Part shown: piece by piece, positions 32,113 through 39,858 of the stretch
Layout: the number at the start of each line of letters is the position of its first letter
Numbering within the stretch: the stretch's first letter is position 1
From: Labrenzia sp. R4_2
GTDB taxonomy: Bacteria; Pseudomonadota; Alphaproteobacteria; Rhizobiales; Stappiaceae
Reading direction: 5' to 3'
DNA: 64,000 nucleotides
Assembly (NCBI RefSeq): GCF_017743865.1
Contig: NZ_JAGHRJ010000002.1
Span: 620,001-684,000, forward strand
The notes under the pieces: model-generated
What the model saw: only the letters and a program-made list of their open reading frames with translations
Databases searched by the model: none
What the model was told of the DNA's origin: nothing
Translations under genes and position numbers: made by a program

Positions 32113-33264
32113 TCAGCGTATCATCAGGGTCTCTGGTGTCTGATTGGTCAAGATTTCCGCACCGAATTCGGTTAGCAGAACGGTATTAGAAATGAAGTAG
32201 TCAACAACACGGGTATTCGTGAACCAGCTGTGCGCGTGAAACACCATGCCGGTTTCCAGAACCCTGTCCGACCCGGGAAACAGCGAAGTCACCATTGACC
32301 CACCGGTCCAGCTCGGCGGAAAGCCGATGCCGACCATATAGCCGCAATGGTGGCGTTCGTAGTCGTGCACCCCCGCAGAAGCGGCGACTTCACGCCATGC
32401 CGCATACGCATCACCGGCCTTACCACCAGGCTTCAAAGCAGCGCAGATGGCCTGCATACCCTCTATGGCAAGCTCGGCAGACTTCTCAGCGCCCGCTGGA
32501 GCGCTGCCCACATAAACCAGCCGTCCCATGGGGGCCTGGTATTTCCGGTAAGCCGCGCAGGTTTCTAGAAATACGGCATCGCCATTGGCAAATGTATCTC
32601 CGCGCCACGTCGTATGCTCCTCACCCAGGCGGGTCGTCGGCCGGATAAACGGACCAAAGCCCGGATATTCACTGCCTTCCAGGATCATTTTGTGGTGATA
32701 GGCCGCCGCGATTTCATAGTCGCTTGCTCCGTCACGGACCGCTTCGATGGCCGCCAGCGTACCGAGATCGACGGCCCGGGCGGCCTTGCGGGTGTACTCC
32801 ATTTCCAGCGGCGACTTCACCTGCCGTAAATCATCAATGATACCGGATGCGTCGATCCAGTCGGCGTCCGCATCCTGGATCCGTTCCGCGTGGCGAGGCG
32901 TTAGAAATAAGCTGCGCTTTTCGATCCCGACCCTGCCGCCCTTCAGCCCGAGGTCGTCCATAGCCTTGAGGACATGATCGGACAGCTCTTCGTGATCCTT
33001 GTGACCATAAAAGGTCGCATTGCGTACCTGGTTGTCGATGGTGATCTGCTCCATGGCCCGGCAAACCAGCGCCATTTTGCCATCGGCGTTCAGCACCAGC
33101 ACATGGGCGGCAAAAAAACCCCAATGGTCCAAACCTGTCAGCCAATAGATGCTTTCAGGCACCGAAATCAGTATACCGTCCAATTCGTTGACGGACAAAG
33201 CCGCGCAGGCTCGGGCGACACGCCGGGCGAGTTCTTCTTGCGGAAACGGATGACGAATGGACAT
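32113..33264 (-). CDS. M24 pita-bread protein, ectoine-hydrolase (EutD/DoeA)-like
   Basis: 383 aa. The N-terminal creatinase-type domain is followed by a pita-bread domain. The Asp-Asp-His-Glu-Glu metal set of Xaa-Pro peptidases is not preserved: FLETCAAYRKYQAPMGR stands where the two Asp should be, and GMVFHAHSWF where the first Glu should be. His217 (EEHTTWR) aligns with the creatinase catalytic His. The C-terminal pattern CGYMVGIGFPPSW ... LLTEFGAEILTN resembles ectoine hydrolases. It probably hydrolyses an amidine or similar C-N bond rather than a peptide. It precedes the AtzG-like gene by 55 bp. Confidence 0.75.
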   Translation of the reverse strand: MSIRHPFPQEELARRVARACAALSVNELDGILISVPESIYWLTGLDHWGFFAAHVLVLNADGKMALVCRAMEQITIDNQVRNATFYGHKDHEELSDHVLKAMDDLGLKGGRVGIEKRSLFLTPRHAERIQDADADWIDASGIIDDLRQVKSPLEMEYTRKAARAVDLGTLAAIEAVRDGASDYEIAAAYHHKMILEGSEYPGFGPFIRPTTRLGEEHTTWRGDTFANGDAVFLETCAAYRKYQAPMGRLVYVGSAPAGAEKSAELAIEGMQAICAALKPGGKAGDAYAAWREVAASAGVHDYERHHCGYMVGIGFPPSWTGGSMVTSLFPGSDRVLETGMVFHAHSWFTNTRVVDYFISNTVLLTEFGAEILTNQTPETLMIR

Positions 33265-33307
33265 TGAAACACTTCCCTGACCGCCGCCCTAAAGGAGCTA
33301 TGGCATT

Positions 33308-34465
33308 TCAATGGTGGCTCAACAGGATTTGGCGCGGATAGTCCGTGATGTAGTCAGATCCTGTCTCAGAAACGACAATCGAGTCGCCGATGCGCCCCGC
33401 GGTCACACCGTCGACCGATATTCCGCCGTCAACGGCAAATGTCATGCCGGGTTGCAGAACCGTTTTATCGCCGTCCTTCAATTCCGGAGCTTCCAGATAG
33501 GCAGCGCCGATGGACCGCCCGGTCCTATACCCCGTCAGGTATCCACGCTCGCGGTAAACTTCGTTGGCTGCCGCCGCCACATCTTCCGCCAGGACGCCCG
33601 GACGGATTGCCGCAATCGCTGCCTGCTGGGCCGCAATCGCAGCCTCTTGAACATCGCGCGCTTGATCGGTGATGTCGCCGATATGGAACATCCGATCAAA
33701 ACCGAGCTTGTACTGCTTGAACTGCGCCATGTTGCAGAAACAGAAATAGACAGGATCGTATTTCTGGTAGGCCCGAACATTGGCGCGCCGGTGCACCATG
33801 GACGTTTCGGTACCACTCTGCAGGATCTGCAGATTGTGGATCATGGGTGACACGAACCGATCCCAGCCGCGGTCGGTCAGGAACCCTGCGGCTTTGCGCG
33901 ACCCCGCCTCGATTACGGCGAGTGCCGATTCATATTCCCGCGCTCCTTCACGAAGGGAGTCATGCGCAGCCGCCATCATGGCACCGGCGATTTGCCCCGC
34001 TTCCTTCATGATGCCGATCTCAAACGGTGTCTTGATCATGCGCTGCGCGCCGAGAACCGGAGAAATGTCGTTCAACGGCACTCCGGGATAGGTGTCGTCA
34101 AGATGATTGCGGACAACCGCCGGAATCGAGTTCCGTTCGATCCATATTTCGCCAGGTTCGGCCCCAAGTGCGCCGGCCAAGGCCCGCCCCCAGGTGCGCT
34201 GACCAATATCCTCCCAGACCTGAACATCCTCGACCCAGGTCATTTCAGAGACCATTTCGCTTTCCATCAGCGGTGTGATCACTGTCGGCGCGTCGCTGGC
34301 GCGCACGACCAGCAACGTCGGACGGCCGAATTCAATCCCGAGATAGCCCCAAAACCCGGCGAGATAGGCAATCGAACTTTCATCCGTGAAGACGGCAAGT
34401 TCGATCCCATCATCGCGCATGCGCTGCTGAAGGTTCGCGGTTTTCTGTTTGGCGTGTTCCAACAT
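33308..34465 (-). CDS. M24 pita-bread protein, creatinase-like, no metal site
   Basis: 385 aa with creatinase N-domain and pita-bread C-domain. All five usual metal ligands look replaced: YFCFCNMAQFKQYKLGFDR for the Asp pair, GYRTGRSIG for the His, AVDGGIS for the first Glu, and RIGDSI for the second. His225 (SMVHRR) aligns with creatinase His232 and Asp257 with creatinase Glu262. Creatinase is the known non-metal member and yields sarcosine plus urea, which fits the sarcosine oxidase genes downstream. The substrate is inferred, not shown. First gene of the operon, 270 bp downstream of gntR. Confidence 0.75.
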   Translation of the reverse strand: MLEHAKQKTANLQQRMRDDGIELAVFTDESSIAYLAGFWGYLGIEFGRPTLLVVRASDAPTVITPLMESEMVSEMTWVEDVQVWEDIGQRTWGRALAGALGAEPGEIWIERNSIPAVVRNHLDDTYPGVPLNDISPVLGAQRMIKTPFEIGIMKEAGQIAGAMMAAAHDSLREGAREYESALAVIEAGSRKAAGFLTDRGWDRFVSPMIHNLQILQSGTETSMVHRRANVRAYQKYDPVYFCFCNMAQFKQYKLGFDRMFHIGDITDQARDVQEAAIAAQQAAIAAIRPGVLAEDVAAAANEVYRERGYLTGYRTGRSIGAAYLEAPELKDGDKTVLQPGMTFAVDGGISVDGVTAGRIGDSIVVSETGSDYITDYPRQILLSHH

Positions 34466-34550
34466 TCAGATTGCCTTGGTTTTGACCGCACAATGCAGCC
34501 TGACGCAGGAGACCAGATTACTCGCTCCCTCCTTTCGAAGTGGATCACAA

Positions 34551-34680
34551 TTGGTATACCTTTACAAGAATTATTTGACCAATACTTCGGCTATTGGCCA
34601 ATAAAGCGAACTCAGAATTTTTTTGGTATACCAATTTAGTTAATAGAGCTCGGACTGACGATGTAATCGTTTTGGTAAAC
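34551..34680. promoter_or_regulatory. Three TTGGTATACC-type sites, GntR operators
   Basis: A perfect 12-bp palindrome TTGGTATACCAA lies at 34623-34634, a near copy TTGGTATACCTT at 34551-34562 (centres 72 bp apart, about seven helical turns) and a degenerate TTTGGTAAAC at 34671-34680. FadR-type GntR proteins bind short palindromes of this kind. The 34551 copy overlaps a possible -10 for the M24-sox operon. Confidence 0.6.
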
Positions 34681-34735
34681 ATAGCTTGTAGACGTTAGGA
34701 AATACCGGATCTGGTAGATTCGTCATTTTTGCCGT

Positions 34736-35437
34736 TCAGCGGCCTTGGAGGTCTTCCAAGTGAAGATACGGAAAGTCCTCAATTTTTGCGATCCGAGCCA
34801 TGACAAGGGAGAGATGGACTTTCCGTGTGGTAACAGCAGCCGGGATATCACCCGCCTCTAGGCATCGTGCAATCAGCCGCACTTCGTCCAGCATGTCCTG
34901 CACCTCGGTGTCCCAATCCAGGCGCGACAACAACAAAAACCAGTACCGCGCTGACTGATAGAAGAGCATATCAGCGAAATCGCGCAGGATTTCATTGGTT
35001 GTCAGAAGCTGAATGGCATTGTGTAGCCGGATGCTGACCGCGCCAAAGGCCTTTTTGTCCTGCAGCCCGAAAAGGGCGGCGGTATCACTGGCAAGACTGT
35101 TGAGCTCCTCGTGCAATACCGCCGAGATTTGCCGGACTGGCATATCCGCAATACTCTCAGCGAGTTTGATCCTGAGAGCGTAGATCTCTCGCATTTCGCT
35201 CAGGTCAATCGAGGTTACGATCGTTCCGCGGCCATGCTGACTGGAAATGAGACCGTCATTTTCCAGCCGTTGCAATACGGCGCGCATTGGTGTCCTGCTG
35301 ACGCAGAACTCCTCAGCCAACACACGTTCGTTCAGACTGTCGCCGGGCTGATAGTCCAGCAGACAGATACGCCTGCGCAACGTCTCGAAGATCGTTTTTT
35401 TGTCTGGTGTTGCGGACTGCGACAAAAGGGATTCCAT
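34736..35437 (-). CDS. GntR family regulator (FadR/FCD type)
   Basis: 233 aa. It has an N-terminal winged helix (LAEEFCVSRTPMRAVLQRLENDGLI) and an all-helical FCD ligand domain (SIRLHNAIQLLTTN region). I chose the ATG at 35435-35437; a TTG directly upstream is possible. It lies at the head of the catabolic locus, same strand, and probably controls the operon starting at 34465 through the palindromes at 34551-34680. The ligand is unknown. Confidence 0.88.
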   Translation of the reverse strand: MESLLSQSATPDKKTIFETLRRRICLLDYQPGDSLNERVLAEEFCVSRTPMRAVLQRLENDGLISSQHGRGTIVTSIDLSEMREIYALRIKLAESIADMPVRQISAVLHEELNSLASDTAALFGLQDKKAFGAVSIRLHNAIQLLTTNEILRDFADMLFYQSARYWFLLLSRLDWDTEVQDMLDEVRLIARCLEAGDIPAAVTTRKVHLSLVMARIAKIEDFPYLHLEDLQGR

Positions 35438-35768
35438 CAAATCTCAGAACTGATAGGCCATAATTGCGCAACTTCATCGTTGCGAACTGGATGATGAACT
35501 CGGAGCTGGTTCGGCAATGCTGCTGCCGATCACCCAGGCACCTCATATATAACAACAATTCGCTCCCTGCCGCGCCATTTCTTCGCAGAATGCTTCAAAA
35601 AGGGCCGACTTTGATCCACATGGCTCTGCACAGGGCGCATTTCCGGACACATCTGCTATGCAGAAATATGGGTGAGATTCACGGATTGGCACATTGAATT
35701 CTTAACTTCTGTCGACTAAGTGTCCCGACAGTTCAGGTTAAGGCACACGGGTGGAATCGGAGACGAGC
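35438..35768. other. Gap with no confident gene
   Basis: 331 bp between gntR and a 40-aa gene. It must carry the gntR promoter. A broken CTGTCGAC / CCGACAG motif near 35715-35737 partly recalls the palindrome at 41496-41507. Nothing else was recognised. Confidence 0.4.
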
Positions 35769-35891
35769 ATGACCCGGGATGATCTCATTCGCGAATACAG
35801 ACAACACAGCGGCTCTTGGCAGGCCGTGGTCGGTGTTTATGCGCTGCTCGTGGGCGCGATGCTGCTGTCCGGGTACATGATGGTCGGCTGA
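35769..35891 (+). CDS. Small membrane protein, 40 aa, hypothetical
   Basis: MTRDDLIREYRQHSGSWQAV followed by one hydrophobic helix (VGVYALLVGAMLLSGYMM). GGAG lies 6 bp before the ATG and a terminator-like hairpin follows 35 bp later, so it looks like a monocistronic microprotein gene. No family is recognised. Confidence 0.5.
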   Translation: MTRDDLIREYRQHSGSWQAVVGVYALLVGAMLLSGYMMVG

Positions 35892-35925
35892 CCGGGCAAC
35901 TTCGAGTGCGCTATGATTTATAGAT

Positions 35926-35960
35926 GCCCCGGAGCAAAGCTGCTCCCGGGTATTTCTATT
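35926..35960 (+). terminator. Terminator-like hairpin after the 40-aa gene
   Basis: CCCCGGAGCA / TGCTCCCGGG stem with one mismatch and a 4-base loop, followed by TATTTCTATTT on the plus strand. Confidence 0.5.
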
Positions 35961-35984
35961 TGAGCTTGCCGGTTGTCACGCTGG

Positions 35985-37637
35985 TCAGACATTGGCCGCT
36001 TCGCCGATCGCATCCGTCCCGCGCTCGTCCAGCAGAGTGGTCAGCCAATTCGGGTCCATTTCAGGAACCGAAGACAAGAGCAGATCGGTGTAAGGATGGT
36101 GCGGTGGCGTGAACATTTCGTCTTTCGGACCCTGTTCGACCACCTTGCCCCTCTGCATGACCACCACCTCGTCAGCAATCGACCGGACTGTCGCCAGGTC
36201 ATGCGTGATGAACATGTAAGCGAGGTTGAATTCCTGCTGCAGCCGGTCAAGCAGCTTCAGGATCCCTTCGGCAACAAGCTGGTCAAGCGCGCTCGTCACC
36301 TCATCGCAGATAATGAATTTGGGATCGGCCGCAAGAGCCCGGGCGATACCAACCCGCTGCTTCTGGCCGCCTGACAATTCGGGCGGATAGCGGTTGTAGA
36401 ACTTGGCCGGGTCGAGTTCGATCAGATCGAGAAGTTCATCAACGCGGCTTTTGAGTGCTGTGCCGTGAAGACCGCTGTAGAACTGGGCCGGACGCCCAAT
36501 GATGTCGCAAATACGGATTTTCGGATTTAAAGCCGTATCCGCCATCTGATAAATCATTTGGGCCTGGCGAAGTTGTTCTTTGGAGCGGTCCTGATAGCGC
36601 GGCGGCAGAGCTTCACCATTGAACAGGATTTGTCCTTTGGTCGGGGGCAAAAGGCCGGTGATACAGCGGGCCGTCGTCGATTTGCCCGAGCCGGACTCGC
36701 CCACAACGGCGACGGTCATGCCGGGATAGATGTCAAACGACACGTCGTCCAGAACCTTGGTCTTGCCATAAGCTGCATCAATGCCCTGAACCGATATGAT
36801 TGGGATGGCGTCTGCACCCGTTGGACGCTGTTTTTGGGGCCTCTTGAAACTGCGCACGGCCCAAAGGCTCTTTGTGTAGTCCTCCTTGGGTGAATCCAGC
36901 ATTTGCGCGGTGGGCGCTTCCTCGACTTCCTCACCCTTCAGGAGCACCTTGATGGTGTCCGCCATCTGCGCAACAACGGCAAGGTCGTGGGTGATGTAGA
37001 TCGCAGCGGTGTTGAACTGATCAACAATGTCGCGGATCGCCGCCAGAACCTCGATCTGCGTGGTCACGTCCAGTGCGGTGGTCGGTTCGTCAAATATGAT
37101 CAGGTCCGGCCGGCACGCCATGGCCATGGCAGTCATGGCCCGTTGCAATTGGCCACCGGATACCTGATGCGGATACCGGAACCCGATTTCGTCGGGATTA
37201 GGCAGACGCAGCCGCTCGTAAAGCTGCATCGCGTCTTCTTGCGCCTCGACCCGCTTCTGGATCCGGTACTGGATCGGCGCTTCTGTGTGCTGATCAATGA
37301 TTTTATGAGATGGGTTGAAGGACGCCGCAGCAGACTGTGCCACGTAGGCAATCCGCGATCCGCGCAGCGCGCGCAGCGCAGATTCTGGTGTGGTTGTCAG
37401 CTCCATGCCGTCGAATTCAATCGACCCGCCAGAGATCCGGCAGCCGTCCCGGGCAAAGCCCATCGAAGCAAGGCCGATTGTGGACTTGCCAGCCCCAGAT
37501 TCGCCGATGAGGCCAAGAACCTCACCCTTGTGAAGGGTAAGATCCACCCCATGGACGATCTCAACCCATTTCTCATCGGAATAGCCTTCTATACGAAGGT
37601 CTTTGATTTCCAGGAGTACGTCTTTCTTTGGAACCAC
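35985..37637 (-). CDS. Oligopeptide-type ABC transporter, fused double ATPase (DppD-DppF-like)
   Basis: 550 aa with two complete ABC ATPase domains. First half: Walker A GESGAGKST, signature VSGGQLQRA, Walker B DLIIFDEPTTALD. Second half: GESGSGKSTTARC, signature LSGGQKQRVGIARAL, Walker B FIICDEVTSALD. The GTG at 37635-37637 is chosen because AGGAGG lies 7 bp upstream; a TTG two codons earlier is too close. It starts 2 bp after the permease stop. It energises import of peptide-like or opine-like substrates. Confidence 0.92.
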   Translation of the reverse strand: MVPKKDVLLEIKDLRIEGYSDEKWVEIVHGVDLTLHKGEVLGLIGESGAGKSTIGLASMGFARDGCRISGGSIEFDGMELTTTPESALRALRGSRIAYVAQSAAASFNPSHKIIDQHTEAPIQYRIQKRVEAQEDAMQLYERLRLPNPDEIGFRYPHQVSGGQLQRAMTAMAMACRPDLIIFDEPTTALDVTTQIEVLAAIRDIVDQFNTAAIYITHDLAVVAQMADTIKVLLKGEEVEEAPTAQMLDSPKEDYTKSLWAVRSFKRPQKQRPTGADAIPIISVQGIDAAYGKTKVLDDVSFDIYPGMTVAVVGESGSGKSTTARCITGLLPPTKGQILFNGEALPPRYQDRSKEQLRQAQMIYQMADTALNPKIRICDIIGRPAQFYSGLHGTALKSRVDELLDLIELDPAKFYNRYPPELSGGQKQRVGIARALAADPKFIICDEVTSALDQLVAEGILKLLDRLQQEFNLAYMFITHDLATVRSIADEVVVMQRGKVVEQGPKDEMFTPPHHPYTDLLLSSVPEMDPNWLTTLLDERGTDAIGEAANV

Positions 37638-37639
37638 GA

Positions 37640-38704
37640 TCAAACCTCCTTCAGACCGGAGGACCGGAACAGCATCCAGTCGACGACAAAGTTGACCGCA
37701 ACCGTCAGCAGCGCAATCGCGGCCGCCGGAATTAGCGGCGTCAGTTCACCAAAGGAAATCAGGGTCGCGTTCTCACGTACCATAGACCCCCAGTCAGCGG
37801 TTGGTGGCTGTATACCCAGGCCGAGGAAGGATAGCCCCGCGATCAGAAGGAACACGAAGCAGAATTCCAGACCGAATTCGGCAATCAGCGGCGCCGTTGA
37901 GTTCGGCAGGATCTCCTTGCGGATCAGATACCAAGTCCCCTCCCCCCTGAGCTTTGCTGCCTCGATGTAATCCATCACGACCACATTACCTGCGACCGCA
38001 CGGGTCAGTCGGAACACGCGCGGCGAATAGATCACCGCAACAACGACGACGATCACCGCCAGGTTTGTGCCGAAGATACTCAGCATCAAAAGCGCAAAGA
38101 TAAGTGACGGAACGGACATGATCACATCGGCAAAACGGCCCATAAACTGGTCGAACCACCCACCTTTTGTTGCCGCGAGCAAACCGGCAAACGCCCCCAT
38201 GACAAAGGCAAGCGTTGTTGCAATCAGCGCCAGGCCAACCGAGTTGCGTGCGCCGTAGATAATCCGGCTGAACATGTCCCGCCCGAGCTGGTCAGCGCCC
38301 AGCAACATGTTTTCATCCGCTGGTGCGAACGCCGACGAGATAACCTCAGCTTCGCCAAACGGCGCGATGACCGGGGCGAAAATACCCGCAATCGCGTAGG
38401 TGAAGATCACGAACATGCCAAAAGCGGCGGTCAGCGGAGCTGTTCTCAGCTCCTTGGCAACTCCTTCGGGTGCAATAATGATGAGAAATTCCCGGAAGGC
38501 ATAGGACGTCCCTGCCGCCAATGCCAAAATCCCGGCAGCTATTGTGACAAACCTGAGAGCCCCCACCCCGCCGATGATCCCCATCACGAAAGACACGAGG
38601 GTCAGGGAGAAAATCAGCAGAAACAGTTCGCGTTTTTTGAAATACGCCGCCAGGCAGGACCCGCCGATCAGCAGCGCATAGTAAGCAATAACAAATGTAC
38701 TCAT
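37640..38704 (-). CDS. Oligopeptide-type ABC transporter permease (DppC-like)
   Basis: 354 aa. After an unusual N-terminal stretch with two or three extra hydrophobic segments (about residues 1-75) comes the standard DppC-like permease with the EAA-type loop EAAKLRGEGTWYLIRKEILPN. The C-terminus LLIAGLSFLGLGIQPPTADWGSM is typical of the family. It lies 10 bp after the DppB-like permease. Confidence 0.9.
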   Translation of the reverse strand: MSTFVIAYYALLIGGSCLAAYFKKRELFLLIFSLTLVSFVMGIIGGVGALRFVTIAAGILALAAGTSYAFREFLIIIAPEGVAKELRTAPLTAAFGMFVIFTYAIAGIFAPVIAPFGEAEVISSAFAPADENMLLGADQLGRDMFSRIIYGARNSVGLALIATTLAFVMGAFAGLLAATKGGWFDQFMGRFADVIMSVPSLIFALLMLSIFGTNLAVIVVVVAVIYSPRVFRLTRAVAGNVVVMDYIEAAKLRGEGTWYLIRKEILPNSTAPLIAEFGLEFCFVFLLIAGLSFLGLGIQPPTADWGSMVRENATLISFGELTPLIPAAAIALLTVAVNFVVDWMLFRSSGLKEV

Positions 38705-38714
38705 TTCGCCGCCC

Positions 38715-39671
38715 TCACTTCGGATGCCGCAAACGCGGATTGGTCAGGATTGCTCCCACATCGGCTGCCAGGTTGAGCAGGATGAAGGTTGCAGCGAAAA
38801 TCAGACAACATGCCTGAACAATGGGGAAGTCGCGTTTGGCCACCGCATCCACCAGCAGCTGGCCAATGCCGGGATAGACAAAAACGACCTCGACCAGAAC
38901 CACACCGGTAATGAGGTAGGCCAAATTGAGTGCAACGACGTTGATGATCGGTGCCCAGGCATTCGGCAGGGCGTGTTTCACAATAATTTTCCAGGGCGGA
39001 ACACCCTTAAGCCGTGCCATCTCAATATAAGGCGAAGCCAGCAAGTTGATAATTGCAGCCCGGGTCATCCGCATCATGTGCGCAGTGACCACCAGCACCA
39101 GTGTCAACGCCGGCAGGAAAGTGCGATGCAACAACTCGCCGAAAGTCATATCGGGGCTTATGCTGGCGATCGCAGGGAAATACTGTGTCTTCACCGCCAG
39201 ATAGAGGATCAGGATGTATCCGAGGAAGAATTCTGGAGAAGAAATCGAGGTCAGCGTCGCAACGTTCGCAACCCGGTCGAACAGGGTATTGCGCAGCAAA
39301 GCGACGATCACTCCGAGAATTATGGAGATCGGCACGGCGATTACGGCTGCATAGGTCGCCAAGAAGAGTGTGTTCACGAACCTTTCGCCGATTGCGTCCC
39401 CAACGCTGACGCCAGACACCAGCGAGACACCAAAGTCGCCGGTCAAAGCGCCACCAAGCCATTGGAAATAGCGAAAGATAGCAGGTTGATCGAGGCCAAG
39501 CTTATCGCGAAGCGCTGCAACAGTTTCAGGCGTTGCCCCCTGGCCTAAAACGGCCTGTGCGATATCGCCGGGTAGCAGCTCGACCGCGAAGAATATCAGG
39601 ATTGAAACCACGAGAAGCGTGACCAAACCTAAGCCAAGTCTCTTAAGGACCAGCTGTAGGATGTCCCCCAT
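38715..39671 (-). CDS. Oligopeptide-type ABC transporter permease (DppB-like)
   Basis: 318 aa, starting MGDILQLVLKRLGLGLVTLL with GGAGG 5 bp before. The signature of DppB permeases (FFAVELLPGDIAQAVLGQGATPE near the N-terminus and EMARLKGVPPWKIIVKHALPN as the EAA loop) is present, with about six membrane helices. It is the second gene of the transporter operon. Confidence 0.92.
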   Translation of the reverse strand: MGDILQLVLKRLGLGLVTLLVVSILIFFAVELLPGDIAQAVLGQGATPETVAALRDKLGLDQPAIFRYFQWLGGALTGDFGVSLVSGVSVGDAIGERFVNTLFLATYAAVIAVPISIILGVIVALLRNTLFDRVANVATLTSISSPEFFLGYILILYLAVKTQYFPAIASISPDMTFGELLHRTFLPALTLVLVVTAHMMRMTRAAIINLLASPYIEMARLKGVPPWKIIVKHALPNAWAPIINVVALNLAYLITGVVLVEVVFVYPGIGQLLVDAVAKRDFPIVQACCLIFAATFILLNLAADVGAILTNPRLRHPK

Positions 39672-39825
39672 TTGTCCCTCCAGAACAGGAAGCCCGGACC
39701 TCACATCAAATGTCCGGACGGCAGTCAGGCACCCCTTGTCAGCTATATTATCTCTGCTTTGGCAGAAGGCCCCGACGCGACAGCAACATGAACCGAACTG
39801 AGTTCGGGTCTATGTCATAAACGGA

Positions 39826-39846
39826 GCGGCGGAATTTCTCCGCCGC
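39826..39846 (-). terminator. Hairpin between binding protein and permease genes
   Basis: GCGGCGGA / TCCGCCGC, an 8-bp perfect stem, 13 bp after the binding-protein stop. A second dyad CCGAACT/AGTTCGG lies at 39793-39807. There is no long T run; such hairpins often protect or attenuate so that more binding protein than permease is made. Confidence 0.5.
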
Positions 39847-39858
39847 CCTGTAGTAGGA

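Noticed and set aside
33308-34465. Calling this gene creatinase outright
   Set aside because: Only one catalytic His and one acidic residue can be matched by eye; overall similarity to verified creatinase is low, so the name is not assigned.
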